From positions 381,460 through 445,459 of the forward strand of contig NZ_FPAG01000003.1 of NCBI RefSeq assembly GCF_900116365.1: a DNA stretch of 64,000 bases, given 5' to 3'. Both the position numbers and the translations under genes were made by a program. Positions within the stretch are counted from its first letter, which is position 1, and every line of letters begins with the position of its first letter. A model generated the notes under the pieces. That model was given only the letters and a program-made list of their open reading frames with translations, searched no databases and was not told the origin of the DNA. This stretch comes from Zhouia amylolytica. GTDB lineage: Bacteria; Bacteroidota; Bacteroidia; Flavobacteriales; Flavobacteriaceae. This document shows positions 35,674 through 45,133 of the stretch, piece by piece.

Positions 35674-37314
35674 ATGAAAATAAGTAAAAGTATAAAAGCA
35701 ATATTGTTTGGTGTATTTGCAATAGGCACCATTTCATGTGATGTAGATCGAATTCCGGAAACAGTAATCACAGATCCTGCATTTTGGAATAATGAAGGAG
35801 ATTTAAAAGCAGCAGCTAATGTATTGTATTTTGCATTACCTGGGTTACCGGAAACTGGCGATGTATGGTCGGATGATGCTTACGGTACCGGACCTAATTC
35901 TATTAGTGACGGAACCAGACTGACCCCGTCTTCTGATGGAAATTATGGTAGTCAGTATACCGCTATTCGACGAGCAAATAATATTATAGAAAAATCTCAG
36001 AGAGTTCTGGAGGCAGGAGTAAGTTCTGATATTGTAGACATATATGTGGCTGAAGCAAGGTTTTTTAGAGCATGGAGTTATTTTAATTTATTAAAAAGGT
36101 ATGGAGGAGTACCACTTATTCTAAAAACCTTAGAAGAAAATGCTCCTGAACTTCAAGAACCGAAAGCTTCAAGAGAGGAAATTTTAACAGTTATATATGA
36201 AGATTTGGATTTTGCGGCTTCAAAATTACATGCACCAGGCGAATTGAGTTCTTCAGATTATGGGCGTATAACAAGTACGGCTGCTCTTGCGTTTAAATCT
36301 CGGGTGGCACTTTTTGAAGGAACGCGTTCAAAGTTTCATAGCTATGGAGATGCTCAAAAACACTTGCGAATTGCCAGACAATCTGCCAAGGCAGTAATGG
36401 ATAGCGGAGAGCATGATATTTATCCTGAATATTTTGACCTCTATCAATATGAAGGAGAAGGGCCTGATAATCCTGAAAATATAATTGTGAGACAATACGG
36501 AAAGAATATTGATGAATCCATTACCTCTCATGTTACACAAAGGAATTTAGAAACAGGTGCAGCAAATCCAACCAAAGCCCTGGCAGATGCCTATGTAATG
36601 ACGGATGGATTACCATTAGATAAATCACCTTTGTATACGGAACCTACAACCACAGTAGAAGTTTTTGAAAACAGAGATCCGCGTATGCTTGCTACTTTCT
36701 TCAAAGAAGGTGATGAATATATAGGAACAAAACCAGTTTTTAACGTACCTGATCTGAATTTTCAACGTACGGGATTTGCAAACAGAAGATATGCACATAT
36801 TGATGACTGGCAAAATTCAAGATCTTATATAGATAGAGCCGTATTGAGGTATGCCGAGGTGCTTTTAAATTATGCGGAAGCTACCTATGAACTTGATGAT
36901 GCAATTAGCGACGGCGATTTGAATATTTCAATTAATAAGCTTAGAGCAAGAGCAAGTGTAGCACTACCATCGTTAACGAATTCATTCGTTACTACCAATG
37001 GTTTGAGTATGCGAGATGAAATTAGAAGAGAACGAAGGGTAGAATTAGCACTTGAAGGTTTTAGGTATTGGGATCTGATGAGGTGGAAAACTGCAGAAAC
37101 AGAACTTCCAAAACCGATATTAGGAAATAAATTGTTTGAAGATTTTAATTTGTCGGATACAGAAAAAAATGGAATCACTTTAGACAATGATGGAAATATA
37201 ATTCTTCAGGATGCAAGTTTGAGAGAATTTGATGCTTCCAAAGATTACCTGTTTCCATTTCCAACGGATCAAATTGGATTGAATCCAAACCTGGAACAAA
37301 ATCCTGGTTGGTAG
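35674..37314 (+). CDS. susD: SusD-family glycan-binding lipoprotein
   Basis: A SusD/RagB protein of about 546 residues with a lipoprotein signal (IGTISCD). The N-terminal TPR-type helices include YTAIRRANNIIEKSQRV and ARFFRAWSYFNLLKRYGGVPLI, a very typical SusD block. The C-terminal part has LRYAEVLLNYAEATYEL, the INKLRARA segment, IRRERRVELALEGFRYWDLMRWK and the closing YLFPFPTDQIGLNPNLEQNPGW. It caps the SusC barrel at the cell surface and binds the polysaccharide. An ATG at 35656 that overlaps the susC stop (TAATG) is a possible alternative start. Together with susC it forms a two-gene operon under the 32404 operator. Confidence 0.95.
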   Translation: MKISKSIKAILFGVFAIGTISCDVDRIPETVITDPAFWNNEGDLKAAANVLYFALPGLPETGDVWSDDAYGTGPNSISDGTRLTPSSDGNYGSQYTAIRRANNIIEKSQRVLEAGVSSDIVDIYVAEARFFRAWSYFNLLKRYGGVPLILKTLEENAPELQEPKASREEILTVIYEDLDFAASKLHAPGELSSSDYGRITSTAALAFKSRVALFEGTRSKFHSYGDAQKHLRIARQSAKAVMDSGEHDIYPEYFDLYQYEGEGPDNPENIIVRQYGKNIDESITSHVTQRNLETGAANPTKALADAYVMTDGLPLDKSPLYTEPTTTVEVFENRDPRMLATFFKEGDEYIGTKPVFNVPDLNFQRTGFANRRYAHIDDWQNSRSYIDRAVLRYAEVLLNYAEATYELDDAISDGDLNISINKLRARASVALPSLTNSFVTTNGLSMRDEIRRERRVELALEGFRYWDLMRWKTAETELPKPILGNKLFEDFNLSDTEKNGITLDNDGNIILQDASLREFDASKDYLFPFPTDQIGLNPNLEQNPGW

Positions 37315-37330
37315 GTTAGTAAAATAATTT

Positions 37331-37359
37331 CCCTGTCAAAAGCAAAATTTTTGGCAGGG
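37331..37359 (+). terminator. Stem-loop after susD
   Basis: CCCTGTCAAAA (37331-37341) pairs with TTTTGGCAGGG (37349-37359) with one G-U pair. There is no T tail, so it is more likely an mRNA end-stabilising or attenuating structure than a classic terminator. It would favour susCD transcript over downstream genes. Confidence 0.55.
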
Positions 37360-37598
37360 GATTATAATGCCCAATAACACAGAAAAGACTTTTAAAAAAT
37401 TAATAGTATTGATAAGTTGAGGTGTACAAGGTATTCTTTTTTAAAGACCCCATCAACCTGTTCATCTTCTGATACATCAACGCTTCAGTTAGTAGTGAGA
37501 TCAAGGAGGATGGTAAATAAAATTGGTCGAATGGTACGTAAATGTCAACATAGGTTTGAGCTTAGACCCTATTTCATTTATATTAATTTGGTTATGAT

Positions 37599-37632
37599 AA
37601 GGCAGTGGATTCTATTCACTGCTTTATTTTTA
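37599..37632 (+). terminator. Terminator-like hairpin upstream of the GH2 gene
   Basis: AAGGCAGTG (37599-37607) pairs with CACTGCTTT (37617-37625) with one G-U pair, followed by ATTTTTA. It is either the end of the susCD transcript or a leader hairpin of the GH2 transcript. Confidence 0.5.
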
Positions 37633-37747
37633 TGTAAACAATTCGTTGTCTGCAACTTTATGTGTCGGGTTTCCGGGTTACTGGAAACCGGATCATCAAA
37701 TTCCAATATTTTATTTTTAAATTTCAGCTGTTATAACCCTTAGTTTT

Positions 37748-40417
37748 ATGAAAAGAGTTTTCCCTATTCTGTTTGTTTTTATTTTATCATTCGTATTGAG
37801 TGCTCAACAACCAAAATTTTCAACAGCCGGATTCTTTCCCATTGAAAACTCGGGGAGAAAGGTGATGTCTATGAATGTAGCCTGGCGATTTTACAAAGGA
37901 GATTTGAAAGATGGTGCGGAAAAAAAATTCAATGACTCACAATGGCCTGTTGTGAATTTACCTGATGGAACCGAATACGTGCCTGAAGAAGCTAGTGGGG
38001 GTGTGAATTATCAGGGAACAGTATGGTACAGAAAACATTTTGTTCCCCTAAATGAACTAAAAGGAAAGAAACATTTTTTGCATTTCGAAGGTATCATGGG
38101 GAAATCCAAAATCTGGATAAATGGAGTTCTGGTAAAAGAACATTTTGGTGGTTATCTTCCTGTTGTTGTTGATATAACAGATTATTTAAGTTTTAATCAG
38201 GATAATGTTATTGCAGTAAAAGCCGATAACAGCAATGATCCACTGTTCCCACCAGGAAAGGAACAAAGCGTTCTTGATTTTACTTATTTTGGAGGTATCT
38301 ACAGAGATTGCTGGTTGGTAACTCATAATGAAACTTACATTACCAACGAGAACTACGAAAATAAAAAAGCAGGAGGAGGATTTTTGATAGCATATGACGA
38401 TGTAAGCGATGAAAGTGCTAAACTGATACTTCAACTCCATCTGCGAAATGAAACCGGAAAAAGATTCACCGGAAAGATAAGATATTGTATTATCAACGAA
38501 GAAGGAGCAACACTTAGGCACTTAGAAAAGAATATTAACCTTAAAATAAAAAGTGAAGGAACCTTTCAAACAGGATCTACACTAGAGTATCCAAACTTAT
38601 GGTCTCCGGAAAATCCATATCTGTATAAGGTCAAGGTAGAACTTATTGATAAAAATGGTAAGGTTGTCGATGGATATTATAAACGAGTAGGAATAAGAAG
38701 TATTGAGTTTAAAGGGGATAAAGGATTTTATCTAAACGGAAAACCTTATCCACAACCGTTAATAGGAGCGAATAGACACCAGGACTTCGCCGTTGTCGGT
38801 AATGCCGTGTCCAATAATTTACATTGGCGGGATGCTAAAAAGTTACGTGACATAGGGTTAAAAGTGATCAGAAATGCTCACTATCCCCAAGACCCGGCGT
38901 TTATGGATGCATGCGATGAATTGGGTCTTTTTGTAATTGTTAATACCCCGGGATGGCAATTTTGGAATAAAGATCCAATATTTGAAAAAAGAGTTTATAG
39001 TGATATCCGTAACATGGTTCGAAGGGATAGAAATAGAGCCTCCTTATTTCTTTGGGAGCCTATTTTAAATGAAACATGGTATCCGGATTATTTTGCAAAA
39101 AGAGCCAAAGAAATTGTAGGGGAGGAGTTTCCTTATAAAAATTCGTATGCCGCTTGTGATAATCATGCCAAAGGGAGTGAGTATTATCAGGTACAGTTTG
39201 CCCATCCAAATTCAGGTAACGTAGGATGGGAAGCAAAAAATTTAGACAAAACAACAACCTATTTTACCCGAGAATGGGGAGATAATGTCGATGATTGGAG
39301 CTCCCATAATTCTACTAGCAGAGTGCACAGAGGATGGGGAGAAAGACCTATGCTGATTCAAGCGGCTCATTATGCAAATCCTTCATACCCTTTTACTTCT
39401 TATAATGTTTTGTACAAAACCAAAAGACAGCATGTTGGAGGGGCCTTATGGCATTCCTTTGACCATCAGAGAGGTTATCATCCGGATCCGTTTTATGGTG
39501 GGTTAATGGATGCATACAGACAGCCCAAATACGCCTATTATATGTTTATGGCACAAAGAAGTCCTGAGGTTAAAACCAGTCTTTTCGAAACCGGACCAAT
39601 GGTCTTCATTGCCAACGAAATGACTCCCTTTTCAGAAGGAGATGTAACGGTGTATTCCAACTGCGATGAAGTTAGATTAAAGGCTTTTAAAGATGGAGAA
39701 ACGAAAATATATCATAAAAAGCCTGATGTTGAGGGCATGCCTTCACCTCCAATTGTATTTGAAGATGTTTATAACTTTATGGAGATCAAACAAAGAACCC
39801 GAAAGAATAAACATGATGAAGTGTATTTGTTAGCAGAAGGTTTTATAGATGGTAAAAAGGTAGCTGTCGATACCGTTTATCCGGCCTATCGCCCATCTAA
39901 AATAAAACTGTGGCTGGATAACGAAAATACAAATCTGGTGGCGAACGGATCTGATTTAGTAACGGTAGTCGCAGCGGTGACGGATAAAAATGGAACTGTA
40001 AAAAGACTGAATAACAGCCTGGTACAGTTTGAAGTTGAAGGCGAGGCGGAACTAATAGGAGATGACCCGTTAATTCAAAATCCTCAAAAACTATCCTGGG
40101 GGACGGCTCCTGTTTTAGTTCGTTCCACGACCAAGGCAGGAGAGATTACCGTACGGGCCTACATAGCCCCCAAAGGTGAACAAAGACCAATAGCAGGAGA
40201 ACTTACGTTTTGGAGTGTTCCTGCTCAGGAAGCAATGCTTTTTTCCGAGGAGGAATTATTGGCGTATGATCAAAATAAAAAACAAGAGAAAACCAATGTA
40301 GCTTCAGATAAGAAACTACAAATAGAAAATCAAGCACTACGTAAAGAATTAAATCAATTAAAGTTAAAGGAAGTTGAGAGGCAACAAGAAGAGTTCGGAG
40401 AAAAACAAAATAAATAA
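37748..40417 (+). CDS. GH2 family beta-glycosidase with C-terminal coiled coil
   Basis: An 889-residue exported enzyme (signal ending FVLSAQQ). The N-terminal jelly-roll contains WYRKHF and HFEGIMGKSKIWING, followed by the Ig-like domain and the TIM barrel. The expected acid/base is E442 in WEPILNETWYP, and the nucleophile E509 in YFTREWGDNVDDW. GH2 enzymes include beta-galactosidases, beta-glucuronidases and beta-mannosidases; the sequence does not settle which. An additional Ig-like domain (about 725-830) is followed by about 40 highly charged residues (QIENQALRKELNQLKLKEVE) with coiled-coil spacing, unusual for GH2 and possibly used to pair with another protein. The sulfatase gene begins 8 nt after its stop. 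Confidence 0.88.
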   Translation: MKRVFPILFVFILSFVLSAQQPKFSTAGFFPIENSGRKVMSMNVAWRFYKGDLKDGAEKKFNDSQWPVVNLPDGTEYVPEEASGGVNYQGTVWYRKHFVPLNELKGKKHFLHFEGIMGKSKIWINGVLVKEHFGGYLPVVVDITDYLSFNQDNVIAVKADNSNDPLFPPGKEQSVLDFTYFGGIYRDCWLVTHNETYITNENYENKKAGGGFLIAYDDVSDESAKLILQLHLRNETGKRFTGKIRYCIINEEGATLRHLEKNINLKIKSEGTFQTGSTLEYPNLWSPENPYLYKVKVELIDKNGKVVDGYYKRVGIRSIEFKGDKGFYLNGKPYPQPLIGANRHQDFAVVGNAVSNNLHWRDAKKLRDIGLKVIRNAHYPQDPAFMDACDELGLFVIVNTPGWQFWNKDPIFEKRVYSDIRNMVRRDRNRASLFLWEPILNETWYPDYFAKRAKEIVGEEFPYKNSYAACDNHAKGSEYYQVQFAHPNSGNVGWEAKNLDKTTTYFTREWGDNVDDWSSHNSTSRVHRGWGERPMLIQAAHYANPSYPFTSYNVLYKTKRQHVGGALWHSFDHQRGYHPDPFYGGLMDAYRQPKYAYYMFMAQRSPEVKTSLFETGPMVFIANEMTPFSEGDVTVYSNCDEVRLKAFKDGETKIYHKKPDVEGMPSPPIVFEDVYNFMEIKQRTRKNKHDEVYLLAEGFIDGKKVAVDTVYPAYRPSKIKLWLDNENTNLVANGSDLVTVVAAVTDKNGTVKRLNNSLVQFEVEGEAELIGDDPLIQNPQKLSWGTAPVLVRSTTKAGEITVRAYIAPKGEQRPIAGELTFWSVPAQEAMLFSEEELLAYDQNKKQEKTNVASDKKLQIENQALRKELNQLKLKEVERQQEEFGEKQNK

Positions 40418-40425
40418 TCAAGCAT

Positions 40426-41859
40426 ATGAATAAAGTAAGAATATATCCTTTTAGTTTGAGTATCCTCATGATAGTGGTATTCTCTTTCAATTTGAGTGCA
40501 CAAACCAGTCAATCGGGTAAAATGGAGGGTAAACCCAATGTAATAATAATTCTTGTCGATGATCTCGGATATAATGACGTCGGATTTAATGGATGCCAGG
40601 ATATTCCAACACCAAATATTGATCGCATTGCTACCAATGGAGTTAAATTCACTGAAGGCTATGTAAGCAATCCGGTATGCGGTCCAAGCCGTGCAGGTTT
40701 AATTACAGGCAGATATCAGGATCGATTTGGTTTTGGAAGAAACCCGCTATTTGCCCCTAACGACATTAATCAAGGGCTTCCACTATCAGAAGAAACGTTG
40801 GCTACCGTGCTTAAGCGAGAAGGTTATCATGGGATGGCGATTGGAAAATGGCATTTAGGAGGTCATAAAGATCTAAGGCCATTAAAGCGCGGGTTCGATG
40901 AATTTTTTGGCTTTCTGACAGGAGGACATTATTATTTTCCGGAAGATTGGGTGCTGAACGATTTGTCAGAGTTAACAAATCAATACTCGGCGTACAAAAC
41001 CAAACTTTTAAAAAATGATTCAAGGATAGACGAAACTGAATACCTGACAGATGCACTTTCCAGAGAAGCGGTAAATTTTGTAAGCAACAAAAGAGAAGAG
41101 CCTTTTTTTCTCTATCTGGCTTATAATGCTCCACATACACCATTACAAGCTACGGAAAAATACTTAAATCGATTTAGTCATATTGAGAATAAAAAAAGAC
41201 GAACCTATGCAGCCATGGTAAGTGCAGTAGATGATGGAGTAGGACAGATCCTGGATGCTTTGGAAAATTACGATTTGGCAAAAAATACCATGGTTTATTT
41301 TCTTTCGGATAATGGGGGGCCTGAAAAGCATAACGGATCAGATAACGGAGTTTTACGCGAAGGCAAAGGTTGGTTGTATGAAGGGGGAATTAGGGTGCCT
41401 TTTGCAATGCAATGGAAAGGGATGATCCCAGCGGGAGTTGCATATCATAAACCGGTGATCTCACTTGATATTTTTGCAACGGTATCAGCGGCGGCCAAAG
41501 CAAAGCCTAAAAATAAATTAGACGGAGTGAACTTATTGCCTTTTTTAGCAGGAACCAATAATGCAACGCCTCATAAAACGCTTTATTGGAGACAGTTTGA
41601 CAAGGAAAGTTACGCCGTTCGTATTGGTGATTTGAAATTGGTTAATGCCGATGGAAACCTGGAGGAATTGTTTAACTTAAGCAAAGATACTGGAGAGCTT
41701 ACTAACCTAATTAATGACAACCCTAAAATTAAAAAAAAGTACTCCAGGCTCATGGAAGCATGGATCAAAGAATTAAAGGATCCGTTATTTCTGGGACTTT
41801 CTCACGATAAACAGTATAATAGTGCCCACCCTAACAGGTATCAAATTGAAAAGTACTAA
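40426..41859 (+). CDS. Formylglycine-dependent sulfatase (S1 family), periplasmic
   Basis: A 477-residue sulfatase with a Sec signal (FNLSAQT) and no lipobox. The start VIIILVDDLGYNDVGFNG and the signature CGPSRAGLITGR (C85 as formylglycine precursor) are classic, with AIGKWHLGGH and FLSDNGGPEKHNGSDNG as further metal and sulfate ligands. It resembles arylsulfatase A/B-type enzymes (perhaps S1_19 or S1_20, from memory). It is co-oriented with and 8 nt after the GH2 gene, suggesting that desulfation and GH2 cleavage act on neighbouring residues of the glycan. Confidence 0.9.
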   Translation: MNKVRIYPFSLSILMIVVFSFNLSAQTSQSGKMEGKPNVIIILVDDLGYNDVGFNGCQDIPTPNIDRIATNGVKFTEGYVSNPVCGPSRAGLITGRYQDRFGFGRNPLFAPNDINQGLPLSEETLATVLKREGYHGMAIGKWHLGGHKDLRPLKRGFDEFFGFLTGGHYYFPEDWVLNDLSELTNQYSAYKTKLLKNDSRIDETEYLTDALSREAVNFVSNKREEPFFLYLAYNAPHTPLQATEKYLNRFSHIENKKRRTYAAMVSAVDDGVGQILDALENYDLAKNTMVYFLSDNGGPEKHNGSDNGVLREGKGWLYEGGIRVPFAMQWKGMIPAGVAYHKPVISLDIFATVSAAAKAKPKNKLDGVNLLPFLAGTNNATPHKTLYWRQFDKESYAVRIGDLKLVNADGNLEELFNLSKDTGELTNLINDNPKIKKKYSRLMEAWIKELKDPLFLGLSHDKQYNSAHPNRYQIEKY

Positions 41860-41928
41860 TGGAAATAGCCGTTCATCTGTTATAAATAATACATTAATAG
41901 GCTTTTTTAGGGCATTTGTATAAAAAAA

Positions 41929-41969
41929 TGACAAACGATTGGATAAAGCATACTTTTTTAGTACTATTG
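41929..41969 (+). promoter_or_regulatory. Operator-like site and predicted promoter before the sulfatase run
   Basis: TGACAAACGATTGGAT (41929-41944) matches the operator at 12 of 16 positions, keeping the CAAxCGATTG core. Its TTG (41939-41941) is followed after 20 nt by TACTATTG (41962-41969). Spacing and -7 form agree with 32404 and 48972, which supports a weak sequence match. About 150 nt of leader follow. Confidence 0.55.
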
Positions 41970-42016
41970 TTACATAAGTAAAATAGCAACCCAGGTTGGT
42001 AAAGATGTAATATTAG

Positions 42017-42037
42017 TTTATAGAGGCGCTCTATAAA
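42017..42037 (+). other. Leader hairpin in the sulfatase-run transcript
   Basis: TTTATAGAG and CTCTATAAA form a perfect 9-bp stem with a GCG loop. It sits between the predicted promoter and the terminator-like hairpin of the same leader; a small CAAC/GTTG stem lies just upstream at 41987-41998. Confidence 0.5.
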
Positions 42038-42076
42038 TATGTTAAGATAGTTATGTTTTGTTTTGAGTTTTTAATT

Positions 42077-42111
42077 AAAAAAGAGGCTGGTTTAACTGGT
42101 CTCTTTTTTTT
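42077..42111 (+). terminator. Terminator-like hairpin just upstream of a sulfatase gene
   Basis: AAAAAAGAGG...CTCTTTTTTTT forms a stem with several G-U pairs, a short TTA-type loop and an eight-T tail, 16 nt before the ATG at 42127. Placed after the predicted promoter, it could attenuate the sulfatase transcript; alternatively it simply ends the upstream transcript and the promoter call is wrong. Confidence 0.6.
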
Positions 42112-42126
42112 AAAATTCCATTCATA

Positions 42127-43629
42127 ATGATGATTAAATTAAAACCACAATACTTACTAATAGGATTACTCTTGTTTATTTGTTCTTGCATTTCTAAATC
42201 AAAGGAACAGCAACAGGAAAAAAAGCCGAACATCCTTTTTATTGCTATTGACGACTTAAGACCCGAATTGGGTTGCTACGGAAATCAAATCATTCAAACC
42301 CCAAATATAGATAGGTTGGCTAATGATGGGGTCCTTTTTTCTAATCACTATGTTACGGTTCCCACCTGTGGAGCATCCCGTTATGGACTCCTTACGGGCA
42401 AACTGCCTGCGACTGTTGAGGATTTGAATAATAATGTGATGGTACATAAAATTACCAAAAACAAGGAAAACAAATCTCCGGAAACATTTATTCACCACTT
42501 GAGAAATCATGGGTATTACACCGTTGGGATTGGTAAAATAAGTCACCATCCCGATGGCTTGGTCTATGGATATCAGGAAAAATCAGATAATGCTCCCTTA
42601 GAGCTCCCTTATAGTTGGGATGAAATGTTACTGAACCCGGGTAAGTGGAAGACAGGAAATAATGCCTTTTTTGGATATGCCGATGGTTCGAATCGAAATA
42701 GCTTGAATAAAAAAGTGAAGCCATACGAACAAATAGCAGAGTCAGATGATGATTATGTCGATGGGTTGTCAGCCAATTTAGCCACACAAAAATTAAAGGA
42801 ATTTAAAAAACATAATAAACCTTTCTTTTTAGGAGTAGGCTTTTTTAAACCTCATTTACCTTTTAATGCACCCAAAAAATATTGGGACATGTATGAAAGA
42901 GACAGTATTCCCCTTTCCACGGGAACTGAGTTACCGGAAAATGTTCATATGGCAAGTCTGAATAATAATGGTGAGCTGAATCAATACCTGCTGGGAGATG
43001 AAAAACCTACTTTGAAAGAACCGGCTACTGATGCATATGCACGTAAATTGAAACATGCTTACTATGCCAGTGTCAGTTATATTGATGCCCAGGTTGGTAA
43101 AGTTTTAAAAGCCTTAAAAGACCAAGGCCTGTATGAAAACACCATAGTAGTATTGTGGGGTGACCACGGGTGGCAGTTAGGTGATCACCATATGTGGGGT
43201 AAACATGCATGTTTTGAAAAGGCATTGCATAGCCCTTTAATTATTAAAATGCCAGGTTCAATGAACGAGGGACAGTCCGTAAATTCCAATATAGTGAGTA
43301 CGATTGATATTTATCCAACAATAATGGATATCGCGGGTCTCGAAATGCCTTATGAAACAAAGGGGAGAAGTTTGGAACCACTGTTGACAGCTACTCAGGA
43401 TGAAAATTGGGAGAATGTGGCCTTTAGTTATTACCGAAAAGGAATCTCGCTGCGAACTAAAAAGTATCGGTTAACAAAGTATTTTAGAAAACAAAAACCT
43501 GTAATAGAATTATTTAACTATGAAGACGATCCTGATGAATTACATAACATTGCAGCAGGCAGACATAAGCTAATCGATAGTTTAACCCCATTGTGGGAAG
43601 CAGGAAATACCGGTTTATACCAAAACTAA
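42127..43629 (+). CDS. Formylglycine-dependent sulfatase (iduronate-2-sulfatase-like), lipoprotein
   Basis: A 500-residue sulfatase with a lipoprotein signal (LLLFICSCISK). The start ILFIAIDDLRPELGCYG and the end WGDHGWQLGDHHMWGKHACFE are hallmarks of the iduronate-2-sulfatase-like branch (S1_7, from memory). The signature is CGASRYGLLTGK with C81; alanine takes the third position. In this branch enzymes commonly remove 2-O-sulfate from uronic acids, but other sugars are also known. This fits a uronate-containing substrate without proving it. It is the first gene after the operator-like site at 41929. Confidence 0.9.
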   Translation: MMIKLKPQYLLIGLLLFICSCISKSKEQQQEKKPNILFIAIDDLRPELGCYGNQIIQTPNIDRLANDGVLFSNHYVTVPTCGASRYGLLTGKLPATVEDLNNNVMVHKITKNKENKSPETFIHHLRNHGYYTVGIGKISHHPDGLVYGYQEKSDNAPLELPYSWDEMLLNPGKWKTGNNAFFGYADGSNRNSLNKKVKPYEQIAESDDDYVDGLSANLATQKLKEFKKHNKPFFLGVGFFKPHLPFNAPKKYWDMYERDSIPLSTGTELPENVHMASLNNNGELNQYLLGDEKPTLKEPATDAYARKLKHAYYASVSYIDAQVGKVLKALKDQGLYENTIVVLWGDHGWQLGDHHMWGKHACFEKALHSPLIIKMPGSMNEGQSVNSNIVSTIDIYPTIMDIAGLEMPYETKGRSLEPLLTATQDENWENVAFSYYRKGISLRTKKYRLTKYFRKQKPVIELFNYEDDPDELHNIAAGRHKLIDSLTPLWEAGNTGLYQN

Positions 43630-43664
43630 TTTAACCATCGACATCAATAACTTTAAGATTAAAG

Positions 43665-45125
43665 ATGAAAAAAAATATGAAGATTTTATACCATTTAACT
43701 CAGATACAACTCCTGATAGTTTTCTTTGTACTAGGCGTGGGTTACGGACAAAGTGATGAAAAAAGAACTAATATTACTTTAAAGTATGGAGCCGAGCGCA
43801 TAGGAAAAAGAACCGATCAACCAATGCAAGATTGGCGAAACTATGGCTTGGGCCAATTCATACATTGGGGAGTTTATGCAATTCCCGGTGGGCATTGGGA
43901 TGGAAAATACTATGCCGGCGCAGCCGAATGGATACGGTCATGGAAAGGAATGCCTAATGAAGCCTATGATAATTTATATAAAGAATTCAATCCCAAAAAA
44001 TTCAATGCTAACGCCTGGGCAAAACAGGCCAAAGAATTAGGAGCCAAATACGTTATTATTACAACCAAGCATCACGATGGATTTTGTTTGTGGCCTAGTG
44101 AGTATACCGATTATACCATCGCCAATACGCCATATAAAAAAGATATAATCGGTGCATTGGTAGAAGCCTACGATAAACAAGGAATCGATGTGTACTTATA
44201 TTTTTCTATTATAGACTGGAATCACTTCGGATATAAATCGAAATTGGTGACTGATAAAGATCGTACAGATTATGAGGTGTTTAAAGAATTTACACGAAAT
44301 CAATTAATAGAATTGTTAACCAGATATCCTGAAACCAAGGGATTGTGGTTTGATGGCACCTGGGATGCGGCCTGGAAAGCACAAGCTTCTTATGTATATG
44401 ATCTGGATAAAGAATTAAGAGAAATGATTCCGGGCTTAATTATTGGAAGCCGTTTTAGACCTGATGACTACGGTAACAGGCACTTTGATGCCAATGGAAA
44501 TATGATGGGTGATTATGAACAAGGTTGGGAACGAAAAATGCCAAATACCATCGAGGAAGTACATGGCAACGACTGGGATTGTGTAATGACAATTCCTGAA
44601 AATCAATGGGGATACCATTCCGATTGGCGTGGACATGTAAAAACAAGTAATGAGCTTATCGAAATGCTGGTAAAAGCAGTTGCTTTGGATGGCAATTTTG
44701 TATTGAATTTCGGTCCTGATGGCTTAGGAACTATTCGAAAAGAGGAAACAAAATTAGCCAAACAGGTAGGAGAATGGATGAAGGTAAACAGTACCGCTAT
44801 TTATAATTGCGGTTACCTTGACTGGGAAAAACAAGACTGGGGATATTTCACAACCAATCGTATTACCCAGGAAAAATATATGGTTGTATTTAATCAACCG
44901 ATATCGGGAGTATACACCGTTAAAACCAAAAAAGGAGTTTCCGTCGAAAAGGTGTATCTATTGGATAACCCCGGCTTGGAACTTTCCATTGAAAAGACCT
45001 ACAACAATGAATTTTTAATACAGTATAATCCTGAGAATCATCCGGAAGAACCATTTGTAATGGTAATTGAAACAAACAAAGATCAAAATAACTCCGATAA
45101 TCAGTATCTTCAACCTAAAATTTAG
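43665..45125 (+). CDS. GH29 alpha-L-fucosidase, fourth copy
   Basis: A 486-residue GH29 protein with a signal peptide ending near GVGYGQ; an ATG at 43677 could be the true start. Blocks: LGQFIHWGVYAIPGG, TTKHHDGFCLW, YLYFSIIDWNH and GLWFDGTWD with D230 as likely nucleophile, then NFVLNFGPDG. It diverges from the three GH29 proteins in the fucose block, has a characteristic GGHWDGKYYAGAAEWIR insertion after the first strand, and lies among sulfatases under separate control. It may act on sulfated or internal fucose units. Confidence 0.88.
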   Translation: MKKNMKILYHLTQIQLLIVFFVLGVGYGQSDEKRTNITLKYGAERIGKRTDQPMQDWRNYGLGQFIHWGVYAIPGGHWDGKYYAGAAEWIRSWKGMPNEAYDNLYKEFNPKKFNANAWAKQAKELGAKYVIITTKHHDGFCLWPSEYTDYTIANTPYKKDIIGALVEAYDKQGIDVYLYFSIIDWNHFGYKSKLVTDKDRTDYEVFKEFTRNQLIELLTRYPETKGLWFDGTWDAAWKAQASYVYDLDKELREMIPGLIIGSRFRPDDYGNRHFDANGNMMGDYEQGWERKMPNTIEEVHGNDWDCVMTIPENQWGYHSDWRGHVKTSNELIEMLVKAVALDGNFVLNFGPDGLGTIRKEETKLAKQVGEWMKVNSTAIYNCGYLDWEKQDWGYFTTNRITQEKYMVVFNQPISGVYTVKTKKGVSVEKVYLLDNPGLELSIEKTYNNEFLIQYNPENHPEEPFVMVIETNKDQNNSDNQYLQPKI

Positions 45126-45133
45126 CCATTTCC

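Larger units (their letters stand above)
37315..37747. other. 433-bp intergenic region with two hairpins, no convincing gene
   Basis: Between susD and the GH2 gene there is no convincing coding sequence. The region holds a stem-loop directly after susD (37331-37359), a second terminator-like hairpin (37599-37632), a short inverted repeat GGTTTCC/GGAAACC near 37669-37690, and a possible -7 element TAGGTTTG at 37551 that lacks a well-spaced TTG. No copy of the LacI-type operator was seen. Confidence 0.6.

Noticed and set aside
37417..37743. A 108-codon open frame between susD and GH2
   Set aside because: It would start at TTG, shows no family resemblance, has an unnatural composition and spans hairpins; I treat it as intergenic.
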